Program-made: the position numbers and the translations under genes
Notes under the pieces: model-generated
The model's input: only the letters and a program-made list of their open reading frames with translations
What the model was told of the DNA's origin: nothing
Databases searched by the model: none
Part shown: one piece after another, positions 1-8,152 of the stretch
Position numbering within the stretch: position 1 is the stretch's first letter
Layout of the letters: the number at the start of each line of letters is the position of its first letter
Assembly (NCBI GenBank): GCA_905215775.1
Contig: CAJMRM010000038.1
Location: forward strand, 1 to 31,407
Length of the DNA stretch: 31,407 nt
Source of the DNA: an uncultured bacterium
GTDB taxonomy: Bacteria; Bacillota; Clostridia; Lachnospirales; Lachnospiraceae
Direction: 5' to 3'

Positions 1-555
1 GCAGACGTGGGAAACTGGGAGGACTGTACCCGCCTGTTCGCCCGGATCCAGGAGCGATTCGGGGACCTGGACATCCTGGTCAACAACGCCGGGATCTCCT
101 GGATCGGGCTTTTACAGGATATGGACGTTTCCCAGTGGAACACACTGATCGCCTCCAACCTGTCATCGGTCTTCCACTGCTGTAAGCTGGCGGTTCCGGG
201 CATGGTTAAAAAGCAGTCTGGCCGCATCGTCAATATTTCCTCTGTATGGGGCGTCTGCGGCGCTTCCTGTGAGACAGCCTATTCCGCCTCCAAGGGCGGC
301 GTGGGAGCCCTTACCCAGGCTCTTGCCAAGGAGCTGGCTCCCTCCGGGATCCAGGTCAATGCCATTGCCTGCGGCGCCATCGATACAGAAATGAACGGGT
401 TTCTGTCCACAGAAGAGGAGGAAGCGCTCCTGGACGAGATCCCGGCCGGCCGCATGGGGCGGCCGGAAGAGGTGGCGGATGTGGTCTTTGCCATGACAGG
501 ATCCCCGGACTACCTCACCGGCCAGATCCTCCGGCTGGACGGGGGGTGGATCTGA
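1..555 (+). CDS. ymfI: SDR-family reductase, probably elongation factor P 5-aminopentanone reductase (3' part)
   Basis: The frame is open from the first base, so the gene starts before the window and only about 184 C-terminal residues are present. Visible short-chain dehydrogenase motifs are LVNNAG after strand 4, the serine of NISSVWG, the catalytic Y-x3-K in AYSASKGG, and the closing LTGQILRLDGGW. The stretch SSVWGVCGASCE followed by AYSASKG is close to what I recall of Bacillus YmfI, which reduces the 5-aminopentanone group on EF-P, so I prefer that over a generic FabG-type 3-oxoacyl-ACP reductase. The N-terminal NADPH-binding TGxxxGxG motif lies outside the window. No plus-strand terminator is obvious after the stop. 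Family assignment is secure; the EF-P role is inferred from resemblance. Confidence 0.8.
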   Translation, partial: ADVGNWEDCTRLFARIQERFGDLDILVNNAGISWIGLLQDMDVSQWNTLIASNLSSVFHCCKLAVPGMVKKQSGRIVNISSVWGVCGASCETAYSASKGGVGALTQALAKELAPSGIQVNAIACGAIDTEMNGFLSTEEEEALLDEIPAGRMGRPEEVADVVFAMTGSPDYLTGQILRLDGGWI

Positions 556-687
556 TCCAGAAGGAGACTGTTCCAGGCACAGACCGGGACTTTGGGGTAG
601 GGCGCGGATCACAGCTCTAGGATGAGGCTTTGGAGCAAGCGCGGATCCTGTCTCGGAGTGTGAAAATCCGTTTGGTTAGTCTGAACT

Positions 688-860
688 ACCGGGCATAAAT
701 ACGTCTTTTTTTCTGGTATGCCCATTTTTTTCCGGAAATCTAATCTTTTTCCCGGATTTTCCCTGGCTTTACGGGCATACCCCCCATCTTTCTTCCCCTA
801 TGCCCAAAATTTCCCTAATTTCTGGGCACGGGGGAAAAATTATCCCTTTTATGCCCAATA
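688..860. repeat. Three spaced inverted-repeat units GGGCATA...TATGCCC in a gene-free stretch
   Basis: GGGCATA at 691-697 faces TATGCCC at 717-723 across 19 bases. The same pair recurs at 773-779 and 799-805, again with 19 bases between. A weaker third pair is GGGCAC at 824-829 and TATGCCC at 850-856 with 20 bases. The loops are T/C-rich and not obviously alike. No convincing coding frame covers them. They could be hairpins in a transcript reading out of the SDR gene, or spaced half-sites for a DNA-binding protein. Function unknown. Confidence 0.6.
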
Positions 861-920
861 GTCAAGGCTAACCCCCAAAATATACAGAATAATCGGCCAG
901 CTAGGACGACCTGGGATGGG

Positions 921-1068
921 CCAGAACAGGGGAACAGAAAAACTGACCTGGGGGAATGACCGGAATGCCAGGACAAAAAAGATGACTGGGGCTGCCCAGA
1001 ACAGAGGAACAGAGACGCCGACCTGGGGAATGACCGGAACGCAAGGACAAAAAAGATGACTGGGGCTG
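921..1068. repeat. Two-copy tandem direct repeat, period 75 bases
   Basis: Copy 1 (921-994) and copy 2 (996-1068) both run from CCAGAACAG to GACTGGGGCTG and share a long identical core containing AGGACAAAAAAGATGACTGG. They differ by a few substitutions and one missing G. A shorter fragment of the same kind (ACCTGGGATGGGCCAG) lies just before copy 1. Reading frames run through the repeat on the minus strand but lack ribosome sites or recognisable proteins, so I treat the region as non-coding. Confidence 0.7.
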
Positions 1069-1179
1069 GACAGGATCGCAAGCTGGAGGAGCTGGCTGGA
1101 ATTACCGGCCGGAACATCAGCTTCCGGGGAGAATAATAAAATGAAACGGCTCCAAAAATCCTTGGCCAGCCGCTTCCTC

Positions 1180-1224
1180 AAAAAAAAAACGCGGAGCCCT
1201 GGGGCTTTCTCCCAGGGGTCCGCG
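1180..1224 (-). terminator. Rho-independent terminator of the rmlC-wzm-wzt-MTase-GT operon
   Basis: On the minus strand CGCGGACCCCTGGG pairs with CCCAGGGCTCCGCG (14 positions, one mismatch-type pair) around a 7-base loop and runs directly into ten Ts (1189-1180). It lies about 60 bases after the stop of the kinase/glycosyltransferase gene, and no other gene follows on this strand, so it ends that operon. Confidence 0.9.
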
Positions 1225-1235
1225 TTCTGTGTCCA

Positions 1236-1259
1236 GGCCGCCCGCAAAAGCGGGCGGCC
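1236..1259 (-). other. Perfect GC-rich hairpin preceding the operon terminator
   Basis: GGCCGCCCGC (1236-1245) and GCGGGCGGCC (1250-1259) form a perfect 10-bp stem with a 4-base loop. It has no U-tract of its own and sits between the stop at 1286 and the true terminator. It could protect the mRNA 3' end or assist pausing. Confidence 0.7.
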
Positions 1260-1285
1260 CATCTTCATCTACCCAATCATATCTT

Positions 1286-4200
1286 TTACCGCGTAAAGTC
1301 TTCTTCGATCACCTTCCAGGCGGCGTCTACGCTGAAATGCTCCCGGATGTAGTCCTGGGTCTTCCGGCACATGGCGGCGCAGGTATCCGGATCGTTGTAA
1401 AGGCTCACCACTGCCCCGGCGAAATCCTCCGGCTCGTCGGCGATCCTCATGATATCCCCGGCCTCCGGGATCCCTTCCGCCCCAATGGACGTGGTGACAA
1501 TGACAGAACCGTTATATACGGCCTCCACCACCTTGCCCTTGACGCCTGCCCCATACCGCAGGGGAACCACCACCAGGCGGCAGCCGGCGTAAAGCGCTGC
1601 CAGCTCCTCCTCCGATACAAAGCCCTTGACCACAATGCCGCTTCCCGGCTGCTCCAGGGCCCGGATCTCCTCCGTCACCTTGGAGCCCACCACGTAAAAA
1701 GTCACATCCAGCTTCTCCCGGATCAGAGGGAATACCTCCTTTGCAAACCACAGGACCGCGTCTGCATTGGGCGGATGGGCAAAGCCGCCTACAAACAGGA
1801 GTCCCTCCCGCTTTGCAAAATCCATGTCGATGTTTTCCAGGAACGTTTCATATACATACGCTGTGATGGCCTTCACAGGAAGCTCCGGCTTCACCGCATG
1901 GATGGCCTCCTCCTCCACATAGGACGGATAGTAGGCTGCCGCCGCCTTTTCCATCAGGGAAAATTCGATGGACTTCCAGTAATCGGAATCCCGCTTCTTC
2001 TGGATGTCCCCGGTCAGCTCATACTCCCGGTATTCCCGCAGGAAATGAAGGTCATGGCCATAATAAATGATCTTGATATTGGTGTTCTGCTTCAGGAAAT
2101 CCACATACTTCACCGCAATATGGGGCCGGTTCAGGTATGCAAAATCGATCTCGTCTTTGTTCTTCATGATCCAGTCCCAGATCCCGGCCTGGTATTCCGG
2201 TCCGTAAAGGATCTCCACGCCCATCTGCTGCAGGACCGTGGAATACGGCTCCTCATGGAGGAAATTATCTCCCAGGAATTTCACCGCATAACCCTTCTTT
2301 AAGAACATCTTCAGATACTGGTAGGTGGTCTTGGAACCGGCGTCCTTATCGAAGGTGGGCACGTAATGGTCCACCACCAGGATCACCGGCTTTCCCTGGC
2401 TCCTCTCCCTGGCCCGGAACGGGTTGGGATTTCCCGTGTTGACGCACTGCTTTTTAAACTCCTCGGCCCACTTTTCTTTAAGCTTCCGGCTGTTTTCCAC
2501 CTGGTAGCGCTTTAAGCCCGTTCCGTTGACGTCGGTGCCGTTGGACACGCCCTCAAAATGGATCACCTTGGACAGGGGCTGGTATACCACCCGCAGGCCG
2601 GCCTTCCGCACCTCAAATGCCAGGTCGGAATCCTCACAGTAGGCCGGAGCAAACCGGTCGTCAAAGCCGCCGATCTGGTTCCACAGCTTCCTGGATAACA
2701 GGATGGCGGCTCCGGAAATATAATCCACGTCCTTCACATAATTATATTCCGCCTTGTTCGGATCATCCAGACGGCCATAATTCCAGCCGGAGCCGTCGCT
2801 CCATATGATGCCGCCGGCCTCCTGGAGCCGACCGTCCGGGTACACCAGCTTGGAGCCCACCATACCGATGGACGGATCGGAGCCGATCAGGTCTACCAGG
2901 GAGGAAAGCCACCCCGGCGTCACCTGGGTATCGTTATTTAAGAACATGATATATTTTCCCCGGGCCTTTTTCGCCGCATTGTTGCAGTTCCTTAAAAAGC
3001 CCTGGTTGGTCTCATTGCGGCAGATCACCACATTTTCCGCGTACCTGGAAAGCTCCCTGGTTGCATCGGTGGAAACGTCGTCGGCAATGATGATCTCATA
3101 GGACACGTCCGGCGTGTTCTCCAGAATGGACACCAGGCAGGCGTAGGTATAGTGGATCTGGTTATAGACCGGGATCACCACAGAGACCTCCGGCTCCTCA
3201 AAGTACGGGAACCGCAGCTTTCCGTGCTCCAGATATCCCTCGCCGATCTGGAAGTCGCCGCCGATCCGGTTCCTTCCCTCTCCCGTCAGATAAAGCCCCA
3301 GATATTTTCCCGGATGACGGATGGTATTTTTCACATACTTTAAGACCTTCCGCTTTCTGGTCCCCTCCGGGAAGGCCCGGTCCACCAGCCGATGGCATTT
3401 TCTTAAGCCCTTCCATATCACTGACTCGTGCCTGGAAAGATACTGCAGCGTTTTTGCGATCTCCCCGTTTTCCCGGCGGAGATCCGCGATGATCACATCC
3501 AGATTTGCCACATGGTTATTGGTGAGCCGCTGGACCTCCTGCTGCTTCTGGATGGTCACATCCCGCTCCGCCACGGTCTGGTTCAGGGTCTCGCACCACT
3601 CCACCACCTCCGGCAGCTTTCTGTGGGCCTCCAGAAGCTCCTCCAGGCTCTTCACCGGCTGCTCATACTGCTTCATATACTGGAAGCCGCCGTTTCCATG
3701 GACATACGCCTGGAAATGCTCCTCCATGGAGGCAAAAAGCCTCTGCTCCTCTTCCCCGATGCCGAAATGGGAGAAAAGCTCCTCCCGGGAGGCAGTGACC
3801 GAGGCCTCACACCGGCGGTAAAAATACAGCAGATTCCTGTAATGAAGAAACCTTGCGGGAATCTCCATGTCAAAGACCCACTCATAATCAATGCCGTAAA
3901 CATGGCCGCCGGAGATCATCAGATTCTCGAACAGTCCGTCCACGTTGGGGGCGGAGGTGAGCCTTCCCAGCTCTCCAGTCCCCTCCGGAACAGGCCCGAA
4001 TATCTCTGTAAAGTCCTGGCTGGGAATAAAGGGACTGCCCTTCGGTTCTTTTATGGAAAAATGCCCGTGGTCCGCAGAAAAATCCTCCGGGAACACCAGC
4101 GCCATGACCTGCTCCAGCTCCTCATAGGGGATCCGGCCCATATGGATCCGGTCCGCCAGGGCGTCTGCCAGTGTCTCTCCCTCCAGATACCGAAAGCAGA

Positions 4201-4426
4201 CGGTCTTTCCCCCGTCCTTAAACTCCGGCTCCAGAAAACGGATCCTGGGATTCTGCTCCCGGACCATCTGGTACTTTTCCCAGAATGAGCCCATATGACC
4301 GGCTCCGGTTTCCGTAAGCGCCGTCTTTTCCACGGAAAGGGCGCCGTTTTCCCGGACGATGGCCGTTTTCAGCTGGAATTTCTCCGACCGGGTCCGGTTA
4401 TATTTCACATATATGATCTGTCTCAT
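1286..4426 (-). CDS. Multidomain kinase-like / coiled-coil / GT2 / GT4 glycosyltransferase
   Basis: 1046 residues from the ATG at 4426, preceded by AGGAGAGG and overlapping the upstream stop as ATGA; a longer start at 4492 would lie inside the upstream gene. Domains in order: (1) about residues 20-210, a kinase/phosphotransferase-like fold with candidate K34 (VEK), hinge-like YLEGETL, catalytic-loop D163-x4-N168 and metal-binding D180 in IDYEW; (2) about 258-335, a heptad-like charged helix, probably coiled coil; (3) about 413-660, a GT2 domain with VSVVIPVYN, IIADD (449-450), LNND (497-499) and the catalytic-type ED at 598-599; (4) about 680-1040, a GT4-like domain with LLFVGGF, PPNADAV and a GVKGKVVEAV segment. 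There is no signal peptide or membrane segment, so it acts in the cytoplasm on a lipid-linked glycan. Last gene of the ABC-export operon. Sugar and linkage specificity cannot be read; kinase activity is an inference from the K/D/N/D set. Confidence 0.85.
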   Translation of the reverse strand: MRQIIYVKYNRTRSEKFQLKTAIVRENGALSVEKTALTETGAGHMGSFWEKYQMVREQNPRIRFLEPEFKDGGKTVCFRYLEGETLADALADRIHMGRIPYEELEQVMALVFPEDFSADHGHFSIKEPKGSPFIPSQDFTEIFGPVPEGTGELGRLTSAPNVDGLFENLMISGGHVYGIDYEWVFDMEIPARFLHYRNLLYFYRRCEASVTASREELFSHFGIGEEEQRLFASMEEHFQAYVHGNGGFQYMKQYEQPVKSLEELLEAHRKLPEVVEWCETLNQTVAERDVTIQKQQEVQRLTNNHVANLDVIIADLRRENGEIAKTLQYLSRHESVIWKGLRKCHRLVDRAFPEGTRKRKVLKYVKNTIRHPGKYLGLYLTGEGRNRIGGDFQIGEGYLEHGKLRFPYFEEPEVSVVIPVYNQIHYTYACLVSILENTPDVSYEIIIADDVSTDATRELSRYAENVVICRNETNQGFLRNCNNAAKKARGKYIMFLNNDTQVTPGWLSSLVDLIGSDPSIGMVGSKLVYPDGRLQEAGGIIWSDGSGWNYGRLDDPNKAEYNYVKDVDYISGAAILLSRKLWNQIGGFDDRFAPAYCEDSDLAFEVRKAGLRVVYQPLSKVIHFEGVSNGTDVNGTGLKRYQVENSRKLKEKWAEEFKKQCVNTGNPNPFRARERSQGKPVILVVDHYVPTFDKDAGSKTTYQYLKMFLKKGYAVKFLGDNFLHEEPYSTVLQQMGVEILYGPEYQAGIWDWIMKNKDEIDFAYLNRPHIAVKYVDFLKQNTNIKIIYYGHDLHFLREYREYELTGDIQKKRDSDYWKSIEFSLMEKAAAAYYPSYVEEEAIHAVKPELPVKAITAYVYETFLENIDMDFAKREGLLFVGGFAHPPNADAVLWFAKEVFPLIREKLDVTFYVVGSKVTEEIRALEQPGSGIVVKGFVSEEELAALYAGCRLVVVPLRYGAGVKGKVVEAVYNGSVIVTTSIGAEGIPEAGDIMRIADEPEDFAGAVVSLYNDPDTCAAMCRKTQDYIREHFSVDAAWKVIEEDFTR

Positions 4427-5274
4427 GACTGTCCTCTCCTGTATGCTCCCAGGAACGAATTGGCAAAGCTGGAAAATACTCCGTTCCTGCATGCCATGGC
4501 CATGGCCTGCTCCTCGCTTCCGAAGGTCAGCCCCGGCCCGTCGAGCCTGGCGGATATATTGGTCACCTCTCCGTTCTCCGGCAGATACGCGTCCGAATAG
4601 ACCGCCGCCGGATACCGGTAATCGGGAACGGGATAATAGAGGAGGGAGCTGCCGCCGTACATTCCCTTCAGCGCCTCCAGAAGCTCCAGGACCTCCGCCC
4701 GCAGGAAGGAAACATCAAACCGCTCCGCTCCCATCCAGTAGCGGACGCCCGCCTCGTTCTCCGCCGCAAAATACAGAGTCCCCTCTGGCTTCAGGAGTCC
4801 GGCCGCTGCCTTTAAAAGCTCCTCCGCGTCTTCCTTCCTATACTGCTCCAGGGTTCCCGCCATAAAAATAAGGTCAAAGCCTTCTCCCGGAAAGACCATG
4901 GGAGTCCTTCCGCTCTTCGGCTTATACTCCTTATATCCGTCCTCCGGCTTTAAGAGATCGCCCCGGACAAAACGGAGATTTTCATGCGTTCCATGGCGCA
5001 GACGGTTCACCTCCAGGTTTTCATCCCTGGGATCCAGCACCACCGTTTCCCCGGCCCGGCGGGCCAGAAGCCCCGTATAGGAACCGTAATCGGAGCCGAG
5101 CTGCAGGACCCGGGAATTTTCCTGGATCTCCGTCCACTCAAACAGATTCTCCCGCAAGGGAGAAAACGCGTACAGGCACTCCGGGGACGTCTCCGCCTTC
5201 AAAGCCGCCTCTGTATCATTTTCATATCTGGCCATCAGATCCAGGATCTCATAGCTGGCATCGTTCTTCATCAT
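4423..5274 (-). CDS. SAM-dependent class I methyltransferase of the polysaccharide operon
   Basis: 283 residues. The SAM-binding core is visible: motif I VLQLGSDYGSYTG (about 56-68), an acidic residue ending strand 2 in VVLDPRDENL (D81), RGDLL (D106) and the strand-4 segment FDLIFMAGTLEQY (133-145), followed by a LKPEGTLYFA strand typical of Methyltransf_11/25-type enzymes. The C-terminal hundred residues are not standard and may bind the acceptor. It sits 11 bases after the wzt gene and overlaps the kinase/GT gene by ATGA, so the two are probably made at equal levels and may form a complex. In WbdD-type O-antigen terminators a methyltransferase precedes a kinase domain, and the same order is seen here over two genes. 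The substrate is not determined from sequence. Confidence 0.8.
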   Translation of the reverse strand: MMKNDASYEILDLMARYENDTEAALKAETSPECLYAFSPLRENLFEWTEIQENSRVLQLGSDYGSYTGLLARRAGETVVLDPRDENLEVNRLRHGTHENLRFVRGDLLKPEDGYKEYKPKSGRTPMVFPGEGFDLIFMAGTLEQYRKEDAEELLKAAAGLLKPEGTLYFAAENEAGVRYWMGAERFDVSFLRAEVLELLEALKGMYGGSSLLYYPVPDYRYPAAVYSDAYLPENGEVTNISARLDGPGLTFGSEEQAMAMACRNGVFSSFANSFLGAYRRGQS

Positions 5275-5285
5275 GATCTGACTCT

Positions 5286-6614
5286 CTATCCTCTCGTTAG
5301 CTTCGTCTCCACCTCTGACTCCATATCGTAAACGCCCACCGTATTCTTATTGGAGATCACCGTGATGTTTGCCACGTCATAAAGCCGGTGGTATACCACA
5401 TGCTCCTCGCCCTCAAAGCCGGTGCAGCTCATGGATAACAGGTATTCGCCTCCCTGGAGCGTCATCTTCTGGGTAAAGGACACGTCGTAGACATCACCCT
5501 CGTTTACGGGCTTCACATCCGCCCCCTCGTACATGGTATTGGTACCGGAAAGATCCGTTCCCTTTTTATCCTTGATGGTGTACGTAAAGATCGGGCATTT
5601 TAAGGGGGCATGGAAGCGGATCCTCTCTTTGATGGTGAACATCTCCCCCTTTAATAAAAGGTTGGTCAGGTTCCCTCTCTGATCAAACAGGCCCAGATCA
5701 AAGATCTCCGCCCGGCCGTCCCCATACTCGGTCCGGCTGGCATTGATGGTGATCTTATCCTTCATGAGGCCTCCGCCTGCCTCTCCATCTCCGGTCCCTG
5801 CTCCGTCCGTCCTGCTCCCGGCCTCTTTGTCCATGCCGCCGGAATAATCGCTTTCCAGCTCCTCCTTTAAGGAATCCATCTGATTGGCCAGGATCTTCTT
5901 ATAAAGGTCCACCATATGGCCCGGCTGGCCCTCGGCTATGAACTCGCCCCGGTTCAGCAGGACCACCTTATCGCAGTATTTGATGATGCTGCCCATATCG
6001 TGGGTCACCATTAAGATGGTGGTTCCATTTTTCCGGATCTCCTCCATACGCCGGTAGCACTTGGCCTGGAAAAACACGTCGCCCACCGAAAGGGCCTCGT
6101 CCACAATGAGGATCTCCGGCTCCACGTTGATGGCCAGGGCAAAGGCCAGGCGGACGAACATACCGCTGGAATACGTCTTTACCGGCTGATAGACAAAATC
6201 GCCGATGTCGGCAAAATCCAGGATCTCCTGGAGCTTTTTATCCATTTCCGCCTTTGTGTACCCCATCATGGTGCCGTTCATATAAATATTTTCAATTCCC
6301 GTATAGTCCATATTAAAGCCGGCTCCCAGCTCCAGAAGGGCCGAGATCTTCCCGTCCACCAAAACAGAGCCGGTGGTGGGAGTCAGAACGCCGGTGATGA
6401 TCTTTAAGATCGTGGATTTTCCCGAGCCATTGGTGCCGATGATCCCCACAGTCTGGCCCTTCTCCACCGTAAAGGACAGGCCGTTTAAGGCGTAAAAGTC
6501 CTTGTGGAGGCTTTTATGGGTCAGGCTCAGGGATTCCTTCAGCCGGTCAATGGGCCGGTCGTACAGACGGTATATTTTTGTCACATCTTTTACTTCGATC
6601 GCATTCTGGGACAT
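5286..6614 (-). CDS. wzt: Polysaccharide ABC transporter ATP-binding protein with C-terminal Wzt domain
   Basis: 442 residues. The ABC domain (1-240) has Walker A GTNGSGKST (60-68), the TagH/Wzt-type loop LLELGAGFN, a degenerate signature YSSGM (148-152), Walker B ILIVDEA (168-174) and the switch histidine H205. A flexible Gly/Glu-rich linker (250-285) leads to a beta-rich C-terminal domain (about 290-430) resembling Wzt_C, which in E. coli O8/O9a recognises the modified non-reducing end of the finished O-antigen. TagH-type teichoic acid ATPases usually lack this kind of domain, so substrate recognition here is probably end-group dependent. It lies 9 bases after its permease. ATPase assignment is certain; the C-terminal ligand is inferred. 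Confidence 0.93.
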   Translation of the reverse strand: MSQNAIEVKDVTKIYRLYDRPIDRLKESLSLTHKSLHKDFYALNGLSFTVEKGQTVGIIGTNGSGKSTILKIITGVLTPTTGSVLVDGKISALLELGAGFNMDYTGIENIYMNGTMMGYTKAEMDKKLQEILDFADIGDFVYQPVKTYSSGMFVRLAFALAINVEPEILIVDEALSVGDVFFQAKCYRRMEEIRKNGTTILMVTHDMGSIIKYCDKVVLLNRGEFIAEGQPGHMVDLYKKILANQMDSLKEELESDYSGGMDKEAGSRTDGAGTGDGEAGGGLMKDKITINASRTEYGDGRAEIFDLGLFDQRGNLTNLLLKGEMFTIKERIRFHAPLKCPIFTYTIKDKKGTDLSGTNTMYEGADVKPVNEGDVYDVSFTQKMTLQGGEYLLSMSCTGFEGEEHVVYHRLYDVANITVISNKNTVGVYDMESEVETKLTRG

Positions 6615-6623
6615 TCCATCCTC

Positions 6624-7442
6624 CTATAATACATCCGAAAAATGCGGACGCAGCTTTTTAAACACCTTCAGACCCACAAGCATCATAACAATGGTCACGC
6701 CCCAGAAATAGACCGTAAGAGTGGGACGCATATAGAACCAGTCTCCGGTGAGCATACTGTCACGATACCCGGCCGCAATGTAATAGAACGGGTTCAGCTT
6801 CAGGATCGTTGGAGCCATGGTAAGCCCCTGATCCAGGAAAAGCTGCTCGCTGTACATAATGGGCGTCAGCCACATACCGAACTGCAGGCAGATGCTGACG
6901 ATCTGGGCCATGTCCTTAAAGAATACCTGGATGGCACTGGTAAAGTACGTCAGAGCCAGGGCGAACATGGACGCTGCAAAGGCGTAATAAAGGACCTGCA
7001 GCCAGGAGATCTGCGGCGCCTTCCCGCTGATAAGGAATACCGCAAACATGATGACCACAAAAAATCCATGAACGAACAGACAGGAGATCAGCTTTATAAT
7101 AGGAAGGATCTCCACCTTGAACACAACCTTTTTCACCAGGTAATTGTATTCCTGGAGACAGCCGGTGCCGCAGTTCAGTGCCTCTGCAAAGAAAAACCAG
7201 GGCGCGATGCCGGGGATCAGCCACTGCACATAGGAGGCGTTGGGTACCGGCGGCGCGCTCTTAAAGCCGATGGGGCCAAAGATCAGCCAGTAGATCAGCA
7301 CCGTCACCACCGGCTGCACAAACATCCATACCACGCCGAAATAGGACCCCACAAACCGCTTCTTAAAATCGGCTTTTGAAAGGTCCCAGATCAGACGGCG
7401 CCTGGTTATGATCTCCTTTAAAAGAGAAATTACATAATTCAC
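6624..7442 (-). CDS. wzm: Polysaccharide ABC-2 transporter permease (Wzm/TagG family)
   Basis: 272 residues, usual length for the family. The N-terminal amphipathic stretch with LIWDLSKADFKKRFVGSYFG is typical of Wzm/TagG permeases, followed by about six hydrophobic segments (for example VWMFVQPVVTVLIYWLIFG, VHGFFVVIMFAVFLISG, YYAFAASMFALALTYF) and the characteristic FGMWLTPIMYSEQ and LNPFYYIAAGYRD motifs. It forms the transmembrane channel with the Wzt ATPase encoded next and flips undecaprenyl-linked polymer out of the cytoplasm. It starts 16 bases after rmlC in the same operon. Confidence 0.93.
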   Translation of the reverse strand: MNYVISLLKEIITRRRLIWDLSKADFKKRFVGSYFGVVWMFVQPVVTVLIYWLIFGPIGFKSAPPVPNASYVQWLIPGIAPWFFFAEALNCGTGCLQEYNYLVKKVVFKVEILPIIKLISCLFVHGFFVVIMFAVFLISGKAPQISWLQVLYYAFAASMFALALTYFTSAIQVFFKDMAQIVSICLQFGMWLTPIMYSEQLFLDQGLTMAPTILKLNPFYYIAAGYRDSMLTGDWFYMRPTLTVYFWGVTIVMMLVGLKVFKKLRPHFSDVL

Positions 7443-7458
7443 GCTGTTTTAAACCTCA

Positions 7459-8034
7459 TTATCTCTCAAACTTGAACGTATCGTTGAAGCCGCCCCATTT
7501 CTTATCCTTATCCGAAATGATCAGCTCCATTCCCTCCTCGATGGGCCACTGTACGCCGATGGTCTCATCACTCCATAAAAGGCCGCCCTCATCGCCGGGA
7601 TGATAAAAATCCGTGCATTTATAAGCGAATTCCGCTTCGTCGGACAGCACCAGGAAGCCGTGGGCAAAGCCCTCCGGGATGTAAAACTGCTTTTTATTTT
7701 CCGCAGACAGCTCCACGCCGAACCATTTTCCGTAGGTCTCGGAGCTGGTCCTCAGATCCACCGCCACGTCAAATACTGTGCCGCGGACGGCGCGCACCAG
7801 CTTGCCCTGGGGGAACTGCTTCTGGAAATGGAGGCCCCGGAGCACGCCCTTTACGGACATGGACTGGTTATCCTGGACGAATACCATGTCAAGGCCGGCT
7901 TCTTTAAAATCATTCTGATTGTATGTTTCCATAAAATAACCGCGCTCATCCTTAAATACTGTGGGCTCGATCACAAAAAGGCCGTCAATGGTCTTTCCTT
8001 CCACCTGGCACGGAGTTACTTTAATCTTTCCCAT
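7459..8034 (-). CDS. rmlC: dTDP-4-dehydrorhamnose 3,5-epimerase
   Basis: 191 residues from the ATG at 8034, which has AGAGGT upstream; a start 14 codons earlier would overlap the promoter -10 and is unlikely. Cupin-fold epimerase motifs: FKDERGYFMETYN near residue 30, NQSMSVKGVLRGLHFQ with the catalytic base H69, QGKLVRAVRGTVFDVAVDLR, YIPEGFAHGFLVLSD and YKCTDFY. It converts dTDP-4-keto-6-deoxyglucose to the L-lyxo epimer, the third step of dTDP-L-rhamnose synthesis; the other rml genes are not in the window. First gene of the operon leading into the ABC exporter, which links the exported polymer to rhamnose. Confidence 0.95.
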   Translation of the reverse strand: MGKIKVTPCQVEGKTIDGLFVIEPTVFKDERGYFMETYNQNDFKEAGLDMVFVQDNQSMSVKGVLRGLHFQKQFPQGKLVRAVRGTVFDVAVDLRTSSETYGKWFGVELSAENKKQFYIPEGFAHGFLVLSDEAEFAYKCTDFYHPGDEGGLLWSDETIGVQWPIEEGMELIISDKDKKWGGFNDTFKFER

Positions 8035-8071
8035 TTTTCTTACCTCTCTTTTGTTTTTTGGTCTGCTAAAC

Positions 8072-8100
8072 ATCATACCACTGCAAGGGACGAGTTACAA
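8072..8100 (-). promoter_or_regulatory. Sigma-A-type promoter of the rmlC operon
   Basis: On the minus strand TTGTAA (8100-8095) is followed after exactly 17 bases by TATGAT (8077-8072). The rmlC ATG is 37 bases past the -10 with its ribosome site between. The terminator of the preceding operon lies just upstream at 8121-8142, consistent with a separate transcription unit. Confidence 0.8.
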
Positions 8101-8120
8101 TACCAAATTGGACGCCTGGG

Positions 8121-8142
8121 AAAAAAGGCCGGAATTCCGGCC
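8121..8142 (-). terminator. Terminator after the GT2 gene (lspA-glf-wzx-GT operon)
   Basis: A perfect palindrome GGCCGGAATTCCGGCC (8127-8142) is followed on the minus strand by six Ts. It begins about 10 bases after the stop of the rhamnosyltransferase-like gene at 8153 and separates the two polysaccharide operons. Confidence 0.85.
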
Positions 8143-8152
8143 CCGGCCCGCC

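Noticed and set aside
556..690. Ribosome-site-like AGAAGGAG at 559-566 after the SDR stop
   Set aside because: No start codon at suitable distance and a stop codon occurs soon in every nearby frame.
921..1068. Possible CRISPR array
   Set aside because: Only two long copies with no spacer between them and no cas genes; it is a tandem duplication.
815..1268. Two overlapping minus-strand frames of 100 and 139 residues over the tandem repeat
   Set aside because: The peptides simply repeat the DNA duplication (FFVLAFRSFP), have no good start signal and cross the terminator region.
1229..2302. 357-residue open frame on the plus strand
   Set aside because: It is antisense to the kinase/glycosyltransferase gene, has no ribosome site, and its composition (many His, Arg, Leu, Pro) is that of a shadow frame in GC-rich DNA.
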